This document shows, piece after piece, positions 33,378 through 45,887 of a stretch of DNA of 64,000 bases. The translations under genes were made by a program, and so were the position numbers. Under the pieces are notes generated by a model. The model did not search any database, was not told where the DNA came from, and saw only the letters and a program-made list of their open reading frames with translations. The first letter of the stretch is position 1, and every line of letters begins with the position of its first letter. Source of the DNA: Paracentrotus lividus (lineage: Eukaryota; Echinodermata; Echinoidea; Camarodonta; Echinidae); contig CALNVZ010000649.1 of the NCBI GenBank assembly GCA_940671915.1, positions 6,374,785-6,438,784 on the forward strand. The letters are read 5' to 3'.

Positions 33378-33893
33378 GTGTGTTCAATGTCCAGTTTCAA
33401 ATTTATACGCCAACATGAATCATGATACAAAACGCAATCACAAAACTCAAACACAAACGCGATCAACGTTGCACCATTCAGTGTCCAAAATTTAAACGTG
33501 TTTATACGTCGATCGTCATTAAATTCCCCACTCTAAAAAAAACAAATATCTTCTCCTTTTTTCAATTGCACCGGAAGCTTCCATTGCGAGAGCACATTTA
33601 AACACGTTTGAAAACTCAATCCTGTTCAATGTCGGCATTCGTTGCAATCGCGAGATGCTCAAGGTCTATAATTAAGTCTATTTGTGTTTGTAAACGCATC
33701 TTTTTCGGCGTTTAAATTTTCGCGTATAATTTTAATTGAGATTTGAAACACGTTTATTTTTACGGACGGGCAATTGGGGTGACAATGAACACCCTCTTTG
33801 TTTTTTCTTATATCAGCGTTTTGTTAATGCGTTTTGTATCATGATTCATGTTGGCGTATAAATTGAATTTGGACTTGAACACCACTCTATGAT
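33378..33893. mobile_element. Large foldback element
   Basis: GTTCAATGTCCAGTTTCAAA, then TTATACGCCAACATGAATC at the left, are mirrored inverted by GATTCATGTTGGCGTATAA and TTTGGACTTGAACACC at the right. A second shorter pair of inverted motifs (AACGTGTTTATACG) lies inside. No flanking duplication is certain. Confidence 0.75.
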
Positions 33894-34764
33894 GAACGTC
33901 ATCGCAGAGCTGGATTTGTATTTTAAACGCGCTTCTCCACTGACTCTTCTTCCTCTTTTACAATCCACTATTCGTCCACAGTACAACTTCTAGTTAGCGT
34001 GCAGAAATGGGCCTTGATTGACCCTAATAACCAGTGAACGCATTACTAAAATGTTACGAACATTTTTTTTTTGACAGGCTCATGAGGCCCCCAGTAAGAG
34101 TTTTAGTCTCACCCCTGCCAACTTTTTTTTTTTAGGGGGGGGTATCCCAAGGCCGTACCCAGCTCCGGCCGTTGTCCGAAGGTCTCTTTGACCCGAAAGG
34201 ATCCGACTGTTCCGGAAGGCTTGTTTCCGTTCCAAAATTAAAATTGGATGGTGATTTAAAATAAGGTTTTAAATCATTTCCCTGGAGAAATAGTATAACA
34301 AGTATCATCTTTCGCTAACCAAGAAATATATGAACAAATAATTAATGGAACATTTCGTTGAATGCACCGATTGTTTCCATTTTTCTTTATTCTTTATTTT
34401 TTTTATCTCTACCAAATTAATACCACGATGAACTCTTCCGAATTAATGCATAAAATGTTCGGACCCTCGGGGCAACAGTAAACCTATAATCTTATGCCAA
34501 GTCGTCCGGAGAACTACATCTCGCACTGTCACAAGAGGCACTAGAGAGCTAATTATTAATGGTCGCTACGTGTCTGGGAAAGAACCACACTCCTTCCGCG
34601 AAACAAAACTTCGGATGAATGAACCTTCGGAACAACAAGTTTTAACCATCCCTACATGCTCACGTGCATGTTCTTAAAGACCAAGGTTTATTATTTTATT
34701 TTGTATCAATCTATTATTGGAGAGCCAGCGTGCAATGAGGGTGATGACCATGGCATCATATTAG

Positions 34765-37653
34765 CTAATCCCAAGTCCACAATATCCCAATGCCAATTAT
34801 GAATATAAAGTCAATCAATCCTGTGATGATCTTCACATGGCGATTTAACTCTATGTCATTCCCATTACTCGAAGTGCTCGAACCATTTAGGCTCGTTTCA
34901 ACATCTCCACTCTGATTATAATTCTGGTTGTTGGTCACCGTGGTCAATGGGCACAAGTCATCGATCATCAGGGATGCCAGATCCCTTCCTCGGAGGCTTT
35001 CGGGTGTCCAACAAAATACGGGCTTTGTGTTCGTCGAGCGAAGATACCATTGAAGAAGCGGCCAGAGTAAACAATCACACGACCATGGATTGGGGTCAAG
35101 TGAGATGGAGAGAGAGAAAAGTGGTAGGCTAGAGGGCTGGATGTTGACGAGGTTGTTGTGTCCGAGCAGGAGATTCAGATGACCCATCTTCCCGAAGATG
35201 TGTTGACCCAGGAAGTGTATGCGATTGTTCTGAAGGTCAACTTGCTGAAGTTGCAAGTTGGTTCTAAAAGCATGCTGATTGACGATTGTAATGACATTGT
35301 GTCTGAGATCGATGTTGGTGAGCCTTTTGGTATGTACAAGAGCGTCCTTCTCCAGGACAGTGATGTCGTTGAAGGAGAAATCAAGATGTTTAACCTGGAT
35401 AGATTCTAGTAACAACGGGACCGTCTGAAGAGAACTATAGCGCATTGACAGTTTACTTTTGACCATCGGTAGTGTCAAGGTATATCCAAGTCGCGGGAGA
35501 GTAATATTATCGATGTTCAAATTATAGATACGTCCCTGGTTACTTGAAAAGAACTGGTCGGAGAACTCTTCACTGAACATAACGTTGGACAGCGAGAGTT
35601 CTGTAAGACTAGGAAGGTTGTTGAAGGCATTGATTTCAACTACTGCGATGGGATTATGCGATAAAGAGATGAAACTGATATGGGGACAAACATGAAATGT
35701 AAAGGATTGTATATATGAAATTTGGTTCCAATCTAGTCTTAGTTTTGTTAAACTGCAAACGATGGGGTCCAATGTCATGTTTAGGCCAAGGGTGAAAGTA
35801 GGTTCCATAAATGAGGCGTTTGTAACCGTTCGGATTCTATTCCTTTCGGCAGAAATGGTATTTAAGTTGGGCGAATGCGGTAATTTTGTTAAGAAATTTC
35901 CATCACATACCAATTCTAGTGATTCAGGGGAATTATGTAAGAGAAGATCTATATTTAAAAGTTTGTTGTAGCTGATATCAAGAATTGCCGCATCTGACAA
36001 AACTGGATTAATGTCTTTCAGATTTGACAGCTCATTATTTTGCAAGTTCATTTTCTTGAGAGACGGGATGGCGTTGAATGATAAATTTGTAAGGCCATTA
36101 AATGAAATATCAAATATTATAAGGGATTCGAATTCCATCACAACTTCTTTAATTTCATTTTCATTCAGATAGAAGATTGCAAGTGATGAAGATATCTGTG
36201 GTATATGCGGGATTTGAGTAAGCCTATTACCAGCCAAATTAAGAACTGTTAGACTATCACACCCCTCAAGAGCCGTTGGGCCGATGTACGTAATGTAATT
36301 ATCGGTCAAGGATAAGATCGTCAAAGCAGTAAGGTTCTCGAAACCTCTAAATGACGATATTTTATTACTGTTTAGATATAGATTTACTAGTTTGGGAAGA
36401 TGGAAAGTGTTGTATTTGTTAAATATCTCTATGTTATTCCCACTTGCATGAAGATAGCTCAGGCCTGGAAAAGAGTGAAGAACTTCAAGATCACTTAATC
36501 TATTCCCATTGATTGATATATCAGATATGGAATGGAATTGCGCGAAATTTTCACCTGATTTGTTCGGATTATCAACTGGTAATACCATAACGTCTGTTAA
36601 GTTATTATAATCCAGATGAAGAACGTTGAGATTCGGAACTATAGGTTTGTTAAGCTTGAACAAACCGGTGAGCTTGTTATTGGAGAGAATTAAGGAATTA
36701 AGGTCATTCATGACAGGCATATTGTTAATATCGTAACGTAGATTATGATCAAGATTAAGAATACGCAGGACGTTGTTACCAATAGCAGCGGGGTCACCGT
36801 GAAACGATCGGAAGTTATTTTTTCTTAAGTGCAAGATCGTGAGGGATCTTGTCAACCAGGACACGGGGAGAGAAGCAAGCTTATTACTGATCAGCAAAAT
36901 GGACGCCATTTTGTCTGGAAGATGCTGTCCAGTTCGTTGGATAAGGTTGTTGGTGAGATCCAGGTACTCAAGCCGTGTGAGAATATTCAGGTCTGGGAGA
37001 GACCTGATAAGATTGTTTGCCATCAATATTGCTTCCACAACGTAAGCGCTCATTGATTGATCAATGTCGAAAACACGGAGCCCACATGAAACGGCATATA
37101 ACTCTGTTACGACAATGCTACTGTTCGAAAACCCCTCGAGGAAGTTGACAGATGTGTCGAGATTCGTAACAGCCACGATCCCATATCTTTCAGGAGAATC
37201 GGGAATGGCCAACGTTTGGATGAAATTCGCATCAATAAATAATTCTGTTAATCTTTGAAGAAACGTCATAAACCTCAGATCGACAAGGAGGTTGTTCGAC
37301 AGATGCAGAGACACCAAAGATGGGGTGTCTTTGAAAGCGGAAGGTTCGATAGTCGATATGGAGTTGTGGTCTAGATTCAGAGAATGGAGGTTGGTGAGAT
37401 TCATGAAAGATCCTGCACGAATCAAAGTGATGCTGTTCCAACTCAGATCCAATTTGTAAGTTTCAGGTTGTATGTCTTCAGGCACTACCGGGACGTCTGT
37501 CAGCAGTTGATTTTTACAAATGAAAGCGCTGATACCCTTGAAGCATGGCGATCCTGGATCTGCTTCTATGAAGGGGAGCTCCATGAAGAGCAAGTACAAG
37601 ATGAGCACCGTATAAACTAAGCACTTCGTGTGCTTCTTGTAATACTTTTCCAT
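34765..37653 (-). CDS. Single-exon leucine-rich-repeat surface protein, chaoptin/Toll-ectodomain-like
   Basis: It encodes 962 residues from the ATG at 37653, in good context (CAAGATGG). The only earlier in-frame start is a GTG. Residues 1-32 carry a signal peptide with the hydrophobic core CLVYTVLILYLLFMELPF. A short cysteine cap (C...FICKNQLL) follows, then about 31 LRRs of the L-x-x-L-x-L-x-x-N-x-I type, and an LRRCT cap (NPWSCDCLLWPLLQWYL ... FCWTP ... DLCPL). A Ser/Asn-rich spacer precedes the last hydrophobic segment, IITGLIDFIFIIGIGILW, which ends four residues before the stop. No TIR domain follows, so this is not a standard Toll-like receptor. The architecture suggests a GPI-anchored or C-terminally membrane-inserted receptor or adhesion protein. 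The ligand is unknown. It is intronless, as echinoderm Toll-like receptor genes often are. Confidence 0.88.
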   Translation of the reverse strand: MEKYYKKHTKCLVYTVLILYLLFMELPFIEADPGSPCFKGISAFICKNQLLTDVPVVPEDIQPETYKLDLSWNSITLIRAGSFMNLTNLHSLNLDHNSISTIEPSAFKDTPSLVSLHLSNNLLVDLRFMTFLQRLTELFIDANFIQTLAIPDSPERYGIVAVTNLDTSVNFLEGFSNSSIVVTELYAVSCGLRVFDIDQSMSAYVVEAILMANNLIRSLPDLNILTRLEYLDLTNNLIQRTGQHLPDKMASILLISNKLASLPVSWLTRSLTILHLRKNNFRSFHGDPAAIGNNVLRILNLDHNLRYDINNMPVMNDLNSLILSNNKLTGLFKLNKPIVPNLNVLHLDYNNLTDVMVLPVDNPNKSGENFAQFHSISDISINGNRLSDLEVLHSFPGLSYLHASGNNIEIFNKYNTFHLPKLVNLYLNSNKISSFRGFENLTALTILSLTDNYITYIGPTALEGCDSLTVLNLAGNRLTQIPHIPQISSSLAIFYLNENEIKEVVMEFESLIIFDISFNGLTNLSFNAIPSLKKMNLQNNELSNLKDINPVLSDAAILDISYNKLLNIDLLLHNSPESLELVCDGNFLTKLPHSPNLNTISAERNRIRTVTNASFMEPTFTLGLNMTLDPIVCSLTKLRLDWNQISYIQSFTFHVCPHISFISLSHNPIAVVEINAFNNLPSLTELSLSNVMFSEEFSDQFFSSNQGRIYNLNIDNITLPRLGYTLTLPMVKSKLSMRYSSLQTVPLLLESIQVKHLDFSFNDITVLEKDALVHTKRLTNIDLRHNVITIVNQHAFRTNLQLQQVDLQNNRIHFLGQHIFGKMGHLNLLLGHNNLVNIQPSSLPLFSLSISLDPNPWSCDCLLWPLLQWYLRSTNTKPVFCWTPESLRGRDLASLMIDDLCPLTTVTNNQNYNQSGDVETSLNGSSTSSNGNDIELNRHVKIITGLIDFIFIIGIGILWTWD

Positions 37654-38389
37654 CTTGACAAACACTTATTTCAGTTTAAATAATGCTGTTGTCTGCCAAT
37701 CTTTGATAAAAATGTAAATATTGATGTATCACCTAGCTCATCGCTTGTTCTCTACTTTGGATATTGTCAGAGACAGAGATTCCAGCTCAAATAACACACT
37801 CCCTATACCCAAGCCAAGCTGCTACAACAGAACAATGGAACATGAATGGTGGAAACGGCTTTCGCAGATTGCTTTTAAAGACAGAACAAATCTTTGTAAT
37901 ATCGTAGCTCTCCATCTTCCTGGTGTTTTATTGCTGTTTTAGTCTCTAAAATATTTTTTTTTCTTCAAAATTTTGTCAGGAAAAGTGGGATGAACAAAAA
38001 ATAATTCGCAAGCAGTAATGCCTTCTTATTTAATTCAATCTTATCCTTTTGTAGCTACTTGTATTTCTCTTTGTTTCTTGCTTGTACGATGTTTTCCCTC
38101 TCTTATGCTGTATTATTCAAAATCCAGTTCATTTTATCATTTGATATAAAAAAATGGTTCATATTATAATGTATATTATATATCATGTAAACCACCGACT
38201 AATGAGGAAAGCCTCAATGAAAGGAAACAATTTTCTTTCTTGGTAATCCTCAGGCACTTGTCGGTCTGTGGTATTTTCTCTCTCACTTATTTTATTTGGA
38301 AATTAAATAAATAGATAAAATAAATGTTTCGTTCAATGACCTGATAGCAATTGAAATGTATATTTGACATTGATATGTTGTATTATCCA
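37654..38389. other. Upstream flank of the LRR gene
   Basis: AT-rich with no other gene visible. The 5' UTR and promoter of the LRR gene should lie here. No TATA box or other element can be assigned with confidence. Confidence 0.4.
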
Positions 38390-38829
38390 CAGTGGCAGAT
38401 CCAGGGGGCAGCAGACGCGTGCCCCCTCTCCCATTTTTAAAACCTCTCAGTGAACGTATAGGCTACATGCCGATATCTGAAAAATTTCGGCTGCGCCCTC
38501 ACCTATTTCTTAAACATTCTGGCTGCGTCCCACCTCTTTTCAAATCAAAAGAAGAAAGCATGGGAGGCATATTTATACAGATGAAAGTATCGGGGGGGGG
38601 GGGGGGGTAATGCAGTGGCTTATCCGGGGAACCTTAAAACCACTCATTGAATGTATCAGAAATTTTCGCTGGAACCCCCCCCCTGCTCTCCTTATTTTCA
38701 AATCCTGGATTCACTTCTGTTATGGGTGCAATCAATCTAGAGACGAGCCCCTCCACCCCCCCCCCACGATAAAAGCCCATTGCAATGTGTTTCTTTATCT
38801 AGGCCCAGGTGGAGGGTGGGGCTACGGCA
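38390..38829. repeat. CAGTGGC(A/G)GATCCAGG-family repeat next to gap
   Basis: It begins CAGTGGCAGATCCAGG, matching the other family members. It contains the G16 run (38592-38607) and repeated motifs such as CATTCTGGCTGCG. The right side is lost at the gap. Confidence 0.55.
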
Positions 38830-39292
38830 NNNNNNNNNNNNNNNNNNNNNNNNNNNNNNNNNNNNNNNNNNNNNNNNNNNNNNNNNNNNNNNNNNNNNNN
38901 NNNNNNNNNNNNNNNNNNNNNNNNNNNNNNNNNNNNNNNNNNNNNNNNNNNNNNNNNNNNNNNNNNNNNNNNNNNNNNNNNNNNNNNNNNNNNNNNNNNN
39001 NNNNNNNNNNNNNNNNNNNNNNNNNNNNNNNNNNNNNNNNNNNNNNNNNNNNNNNNNNNNNNNNNNNNNNNNNNNNNNNNNNNNNNNNNNNNNNNNNNNN
39101 NNNNNNNNNNNNNNNNNNNNNNNNNNNNNNNNNNNNNNNNNNNNNNNNNNNNNNNNNNNNNNNNNNNNNNNNNNNNNNNNNNNNNNNNNNNNNNNNNNNN
39201 NNNNNNNNNNNNNNNNNNNNNNNNNNNNNNNNNNNNNNNNNNNNNNNNNNNNNNNNNNNNNNNNNNNNNNNNNNNNNNNNNNNNNNNNNNNN
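38830..39292. other. Assembly gap (463 N)
   Basis: Undetermined bases. All open frames spanning it are meaningless. Confidence 1.
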
Positions 39293-41833
39293 ATTCGGAG
39301 GCGTCGCTCTATTTCATTTGGAGAGGGTAATGAACTAGTAATTGATGAAGCCAACTTTTCCAAACGCCCGAATCTTCTGTTGAGAATTAAAAGGACTCTA
39401 AATGTTATTGTGTTTCATAACGTTAACGTCCTTCTGTCTCCCATGCTGAAGAAGATAACACACCTATCTTAATGAGGGCGAGGGATGTCAATGACATCAT
39501 AAATATGTATTTAGTTCATTTTCCTACAAAACCGCTCGTCCTCTTATTCTTCAAGAAGGGAAAGAACATTTTCAATCATTATCAAAATTATTATTGTTAA
39601 TTAAATGAAGAAAACTGTTCCGCTGAGTGCCTTATACATGATAAAACTTACAAGTTGCGGAGTGCATTTAATAGAAAAGCGATAAAGGATAACAATTCTC
39701 TCAATTCGCTTGCTCCTTTTTTACAATATTTATCCCTGATATGAGCCATTTTGTCGTTAAATTTAAATTTCAAATCATCCCTCCGGTACCGGTACAATAA
39801 TTATACAACCATTAATGTAGGCACCCTAATTGTATTTTTTATTGGTCCTCTGAGTGCAATATCAAACTTCTTTCAATTTTCTTGCTTTTATCTTTTGCTT
39901 TTATCTTGGATAACAATTACCACTGATAAGCTGATGTGTCTTCTTTATAAGAGCAAAATAAGTACGAATCAAAAGCTTGTCACTCTCGTGAGAGTAATTC
40001 TCAACACTCTGAAAAAAGTGCTAATTTATGGCTGCTCGTATTTTGACTGCACTTGAAGTGCGCTATTTCAGCGCTTGCACACGTGCTAATTCAATTTATC
40101 AAGTTGATTTCTAGTAATCGGTAAAATTCGAACCAGAGTCTGCTGAGATAAACTAAAGGAGATCACCCTAACTTTAATTATGACAGGGTAGTAGATTATG
40201 ATGTGCTTCGGCAAATTTGCATATATAAATTCATGAAGTAACTATCACCATGCAAAGTATATACCGAGTGAGTAAAAAAAAAAAAAAAAAAAAAAAAAAC
40301 TTTACACCTAGAAAAATGTCAATAAAAAGAAAACCAAATTATAAACCCCAAATTCTTATACATATTCTGAAAAAGTAACTCCTCTCCAGAGGCATTTTGA
40401 GTATAGTTCAACAGCACTCCGAGTGTAGTCAAACGATCCTTCGGGACAACGAATATTATCATTTTCCGACAACGCCCCTACGGAACCACGAGCTATACCC
40501 GTCTATTTCACATCAGAAATAATTATTAATCAATTAGTAGTTTGAGCGTAGAAATTAAATTTGAGTGAATTAAAAAATAATATATTATGAAGTCATAATT
40601 GGCTAAGCGAAGGGGGTATGTTCAGGCGCTGATCCAGGATTTCAGTGAGGGGGATGCATGGTGTGCAAAATTGCATTTATATTGAAAATATTGTCAGTCC
40701 CTAATTTACCCTTTGTTTGATAACCCTGGGTTATTTGCATATTTCGTGAGATATATTTTTTCCATATGAGTCTTGACAACGCTGATGGCGGTATTACAAA
40801 TGATGATGTGCAACAGTTCAGGTGAAAGACTCTCATTAAAAAAAAAATTTTTTTTTTCTTCAGAATTCCATTTTTTCTAGCAGGGGCTCATGAAATAGGG
40901 CTTTACGAATTCTCTTCTCTGCTCTCTCACTCCTCTCTTCTTCTCTCTCTCTCTTCTCTCTCATCTCTCTCTCTCCCCCTTCTCTCCCCCTCCCCCTTCT
41001 CTCTTCTCTTCTCCCTCCTCCCTCTGTCCTCTCTCCCGCCCTTTTCTCTCTCTTTCTTCCTCCTCCCTCTCTGTCCCTCTCCCCCCCTCTCTCTCTCTCT
41101 CTCTCTGAGACCCAGAAAACAGGAATTTATGGTTCAAAGGATTGATAATTTGCTGAATAAAGCTGGTTACTATAGTATTGTTAAATCTATTTAAAAAACA
41201 CATAACTATAAATCAAAAAGGCATTAATAAATTCAGTGAGAGAAAAAAAAAAAAAAGATTTTACAGACTCGGATGGGAAGAAAAATTTCAAAATAACATC
41301 TTTTAATATAACTTTTTGACCTAGAACTGCTAAATCTATGGAATGATCATCAGGGAGTTCAATTTTAATGGAAATAATATCAATGCCAAAAAAGGGTGCC
41401 AAATCTGCTCCGAAGACTAAATTCAAGTTTGCGCAAAGGTTAAGAAAATTGGTGTAACGGTCACTCTGCTTGTTCTATAATAAGAGACTAACATAATCGA
41501 TATTGTTAAATGTCATCAAGACTATATATAACCGAGTTTCAAAATTGTTACTTTATATAAATGGGATGATGTGAAAACTTATGAAATTTATGAAATTTAT
41601 GAATTTAACTCTTTTAATTCCTAAAATTGAAAATTTCGAACTATCAAGCAATTTAAATAACTTTCAATTGAACTTTAGGGTATTTCGAGAAAACACTGCC
41701 TAGCCAACTATTAGATCGTGTTTTTCTCAATCTGCATTCTAATCGATTTTAAATGTTTTAATAAAATTAAACTAAAAAGTGAAATTCTCAATCTAATAGA
41801 TTCAGATCTACTGAAGATTGAGTATTTTCAATC
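39293..41833. other. Non-coding stretch with low-complexity tracts
   Basis: It contains an A26 run (40274-40299) and a CT-rich tract (40911-41107). Between the tracts the sequence is AT-rich and no gene is visible. Confidence 0.5.
40911..41107. repeat. CT-rich low-complexity tract
   Basis: Irregular CTCTCT and CCCTCC sequence. The reverse strand gives a Glu/Arg-rich frame that is not a gene. Confidence 0.95.
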
Positions 41834-42002
41834 CAGTGGCGGATCCAGGATTTGAAAATAAAGGGGGCATTAGTCCCGATAAAGAGGTGATTCGCCGAAT
41901 TTTTTACTTTCTTAAGATTTTAACTTATTATACAGTCAATTAGTGGTTTTCAAATTATAGAGGGGCGCGAATCCCCTGCGCCCCCGCCTGGATCCGACAC
42001 TT
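41834..42002. mobile_element. CAGTGGCGGATCCAGG-family MITE
   Basis: It starts CAGTGGCGGATCCAGG and ends CCTGGATCCGACACTT, the complement with two changes. About 168 bp, non-coding. The GAATCCCCTGCGCCCCC stretch near the right end recurs in other copies. Confidence 0.72.
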
Positions 42003-42345
42003 CAATCCGACAAACATTGACTTTCAATCGGGTTGGATTCGTATACCGCCAGTCTGTGTCAGATTGAAAATTCAATAACAATGCTAATAGGCCAAGATTA
42101 ATAATTGTCCTTAAAAAAGGGAAAAATCAAATTAATGAAAGATTGAATTCCAATCGGGTTAGATTTGCCCCTCACAGCAACTTGTGTCAGATTGAAAATT
42201 CAATCTAACGGATTGGATTTTGTCAATTTTCATTGTCAATTTTTGGAACATTGAATGATTATTATTCAACAACAAAGAGCAAATATAATAATTTTAAAAA
42301 TAATATTGACATTATTTCAGGGAAGTGCATTTAACAAGTACACGT

Positions 42346-42410
42346 CAGTGGCGGATCCAGGATTTCACGAACTTAGGATTTCAGATTTTGGCACATTCAA
42401 TTTTCTCGGT
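42346..42410. repeat. Left-end fragment of the same MITE family
   Basis: CAGTGGCGGATCCAGGATTTC matches the left end of the 41834 copy. No right end is visible before the TA tract. Confidence 0.55.
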
Positions 42411-42422
42411 CACACTGGGCGA

Positions 42423-42455
42423 GTATATATATATATATATGTTATATATATATGC

Positions 42456-42550
<95 letters not shown>
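42423..42550. repeat. (TA)n microsatellite
   Basis: About 60 TA dinucleotides with a few TG and GC interruptions. The apparent Ile/Tyr repeat frame over it is an artefact. Confidence 0.97.
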
Positions 42551-42553
<3 letters not shown>

Positions 42554-43377
42554 ATATCATTATTCTAGTTTGGAATATAGAATCTAAAAAATTATAGTCG
42601 GCCATATAAATCCATTTAACTAGCACATGTGCTTTTTTTCTATTTCACATAATCTTCATTAATAATAATATTCATGAAGTTTATTATGTACATTATGTCT
42701 TTGACTAATATTTTCTACAACTCTTTATAACGGAGAAACAGGTATTGTATTAAGCGATTTTATGTTCTCCATCATGACGCTGTTGTTTATTTCCTTTCTC
42801 TCGACCGCTTAGAGGGAATTTGCAATCCTGGCAATTTTGCGGTATATAAAATGATTATTATCATTACTTTATTCAATAATATCCAATTTAGTGTTCACAC
42901 TGAGTTTGTTTTCGGAGAAAGTTTAAATCGAATCAATATAATCAATTTCTGATAGATTTAAAACACATCATTTACTGTTGGAAGCCAATAAAAGTACAGA
43001 AAGTGTGCAAACTCAAAGTTTACTTAATTTTATCATTTTGAGGAAAGATTTCATGCATAATTTAACACTATCTTATTTTATCAGCGTCGGTATCGGATCA
43101 GGACAAACGACTGTTACACGCCAATTACCGCGTATCAAGAGGCATGAGCAAAAAGTTACAAAACTTTATCTAGCACAGACCTTGCGACAATAAGCTATTG
43201 AATAGTGTACATGTACGGTACATGTACTGTATGTTTGCACTTACAAAAAGGCTACCAAGGGGTAAAGGAGAGGTCTCGCCCGGTTTTGACGGGTAGCTTG
43301 TGGGATTGGTTTTTGCGTGCTGCAGGTGGATTTAGAGTGTTGCTAGTGGAAGTTCCTTGGAACTTTACAAAGACATC
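42551..43377. other. Upstream flank of the laminin gene
   Basis: The laminin promoter and 5' UTR should lie here. A possible intron acceptor (GCGTGCTGCAG at about 43325) would split the 5' UTR, but this is not proven. No clear TATA or initiator is assigned. Confidence 0.4.
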
Positions 43378-43741
43378 ATGAAGATTTTCCTGCTGGTTCT
43401 GGGTACGGTGGCACTTTGTCATGCCAACGAAAATTCCGTGCCTTGTGTTGATGATCAGTCTAGGTCTCAAAGATGTGTTCCCGAGTTCGAAAATGCAGCT
43501 TTTAACCTGAGCGTAGAGGCGACGAATACCTGCGGAGAATACCGAGATACCCGGTACTGTAGGCAGACGGGCGTGCATGGAGCCCGTGGCCGCGGGCAGT
43601 GCTATAACTGTGCGAGTGGGTCTCATCCAGCAAGATTCCTCACCGATTTCCACAGTGAAGAGCGGATGACGAGATGGCAGAGTGAAACAATGTATGAAGA
43701 TGTACAATACCCAAACTCTGTCAATCTCACTATACATTTAG
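43378..43741 (+). CDS. LAMC1: Laminin subunit gamma-1, first coding exon (partial)
   Basis: Laminin gamma chains join alpha and beta chains to form the basement-membrane trimer; the N-terminal (LN) domain drives network assembly. The 121-codon exon opens with the signal peptide [16 protein letters not shown]. It continues with [22 protein letters not shown], the gamma-1 hallmark, then YCRQTGV, FLTDF and WQSETM, then [14 protein letters not shown]. These match vertebrate LAMC1 in order and spacing. The donor G/GTATGT at 43742 leaves phase 1. The start is the ATG at 43378; an upstream TTG is not a start. One position differs: TRWQSETM where vertebrates have T-W-W-Q-S. The later exons lie beyond the window. 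Confidence 0.92.
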
Positions 43742-45887
43742 GTATGTATCAACAATAATAATCATATCATAATATTGTAATATCAATACCACTTCAATGG
43801 GAATGATGATAATTGTTTGAATGTATTTTTGGTTTGAATTTGGTGGTGGATCAGGAAACGTGTGATCTGGGGTTGATATTTTAATTCAAAAAGCTGCAGT
43901 GCAAAACTCAAATATTACTAACTAAAAAGTAATATAACTGTCTGCTGTGCCAAGTCTATGTTTGAGAATGAGAGAAAGAGAAGGGTGTGTATTGTAGGGT
44001 AACACCATTATGTAAACTAAATCTGTAGGCCTACTTGCATTTCAAATTGTTAATAATAATAATTATAGAGTATTTCTTAAGCACTCTCTCCACATTAATC
44101 ATGTGCTCAAAGCGCTGGAGAGGAAAAACTTACATGGAGAGGATGTGTGTTAATGTGTTAATATCCTAACAAATTAGATGAAAAAGTCAGTAAATAGCAT
44201 GTATTATGTGTTTAAAGCAAAATAATATTTGCATAATTCATAAAACTTGTATGATTCAAAGCAATAAAACTTGTGTTTAATGTAAATAATGGCACAATAG
44301 TATTGAATTTATCCATGCGATTGACAAATTTCAAAAGAATTAAAAGTTTAGAAGATGTGTTAGTTGTCATCTTATCTTAAAAGAAGATGTTTCCACAATG
44401 AGTAGGCACAGGAAACAGTTTGGACAATGTTTTTCTCAAAGGGCTAGACACAAAACAAAAGGATGGAAATTACATAAAAGCAACAAACTCTGGAAATTTG
44501 ACGGTTTCAATGTTATTCCTTAAATGAGCATTTATAACCAATGAATTCTTCTATTTTAGTCTCCAACTAAGCACATTTCCTGATGTTTTTGTTTTGCCAT
44601 TGCTACAGTTGGTATAGTAAGGCAATTACTTTTGTAATTGGAACTACTTATCGCGTTTGTGGTGAATAGAACTCCGTTTAATGTGCTCATTGACATCTTA
44701 CTCAATCACTTCATTGACCTTACTCAGTTTGCTTTGTTTCCAGCCAAAATTGTATCCAACGGCAAGCTTTGTTGTTTTTGAGTTGTTAAAGTTCTTCATG
44801 AAAATGAGAATTAGTTGATTGAAAATAAGAATGGTATATTGTTATTTTTAAATCATTTACCCCTCTCGTCTTAAGTGAATATAGACCATTTTCTTACATG
44901 TACACTGTATACATGTACATTGTAAGTTCTTTAACTCTTTGCCCGCCACATTGATTTATTTTTAAGCATGAAAAGAAGACTTTTCTCTGTAATTATTAAA
45001 AATAGTAAGACAATATTTGCTTAGTATGAACTAGGAGAAATTAAGCCTCAGACCTGGTCCTAGCATTATCAGTGATTTTCAAATCTTTCAGCCCAGTCAT
45101 TACAGAGAAAATGAATTATTACGATTGTATAGTTAATAAGTACTATTGTGACTATAGTCGAATTTGGCAGGCAAAGAGTTAATACACATAGTTTGCTCTA
45201 ATTGGTATTTCTAGGGCTATTTTGATTACTTTAGATTGTAGCCAGGTATATAGTTTGTTAAAGGCTGTTTATTTCATCAGCATCATTTTATGAATGTACA
45301 TATGTGTGACTGTAGAGCTGATAGGTTCCCCCTTAATATTTGTTAATAGTTTGTGAGATTTGAGTTTGAATTATTACAGTATAGTACGCAAGTAATGTTA
45401 TGACTAACATGACATAATGTATATTGACTAATTAATGATATGCACCAGGTGCTTTCTGTATTATTCCTAAATGTATAGGAATTAGAATTATCAGTCATCT
45501 AAGGGTTAACTAACTGAGGGGGCTTTTAGGTAAAAGTTGACAGGAGGAAAGTGCAGAGACTGGAATAGTTATAGCAGGCCATTTAGAAAGGAAGTCAGTC
45601 CTTCAGACCAGACATGAATATCACTGCTATTATTGCCCAGCAAACGGAAACTCCCGAACAGACTAAACAAGTTTGGTGGACTAAACCAGACTCTACACAA
45701 GACCATTTCACATTCATTAGTAAAAAACCAAACCTCCCTTAATTATATCAGGATTTCAAAGATACAAGAAAAATTTATAATAACTGGGCAGTTCCTAGTC
45801 ATTTGATAGGGTCAAGTAAGTCAAAATTTTGTCATGTGAATTTGAGTACAGTAACAATCTACTTTTTTTTGGTAGGGAAAGAGGAGA

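Noticed and set aside
38610-39472. Long frames on both strands across 38.8-39.3 kb
   Set aside because: They run through 463 undetermined bases.
40961-41203. Glu/Arg/Gly-rich minus-strand frame
   Set aside because: It is the reverse strand of a CT-rich tract.
42255-42597. Ile/Tyr-rich frames of 90-110 codons
   Set aside because: They are translations of the (TA)n microsatellite.
43252-43737. 161-codon minus-strand frame
   Set aside because: It is the antisense of the laminin exon and has no recognisable features.
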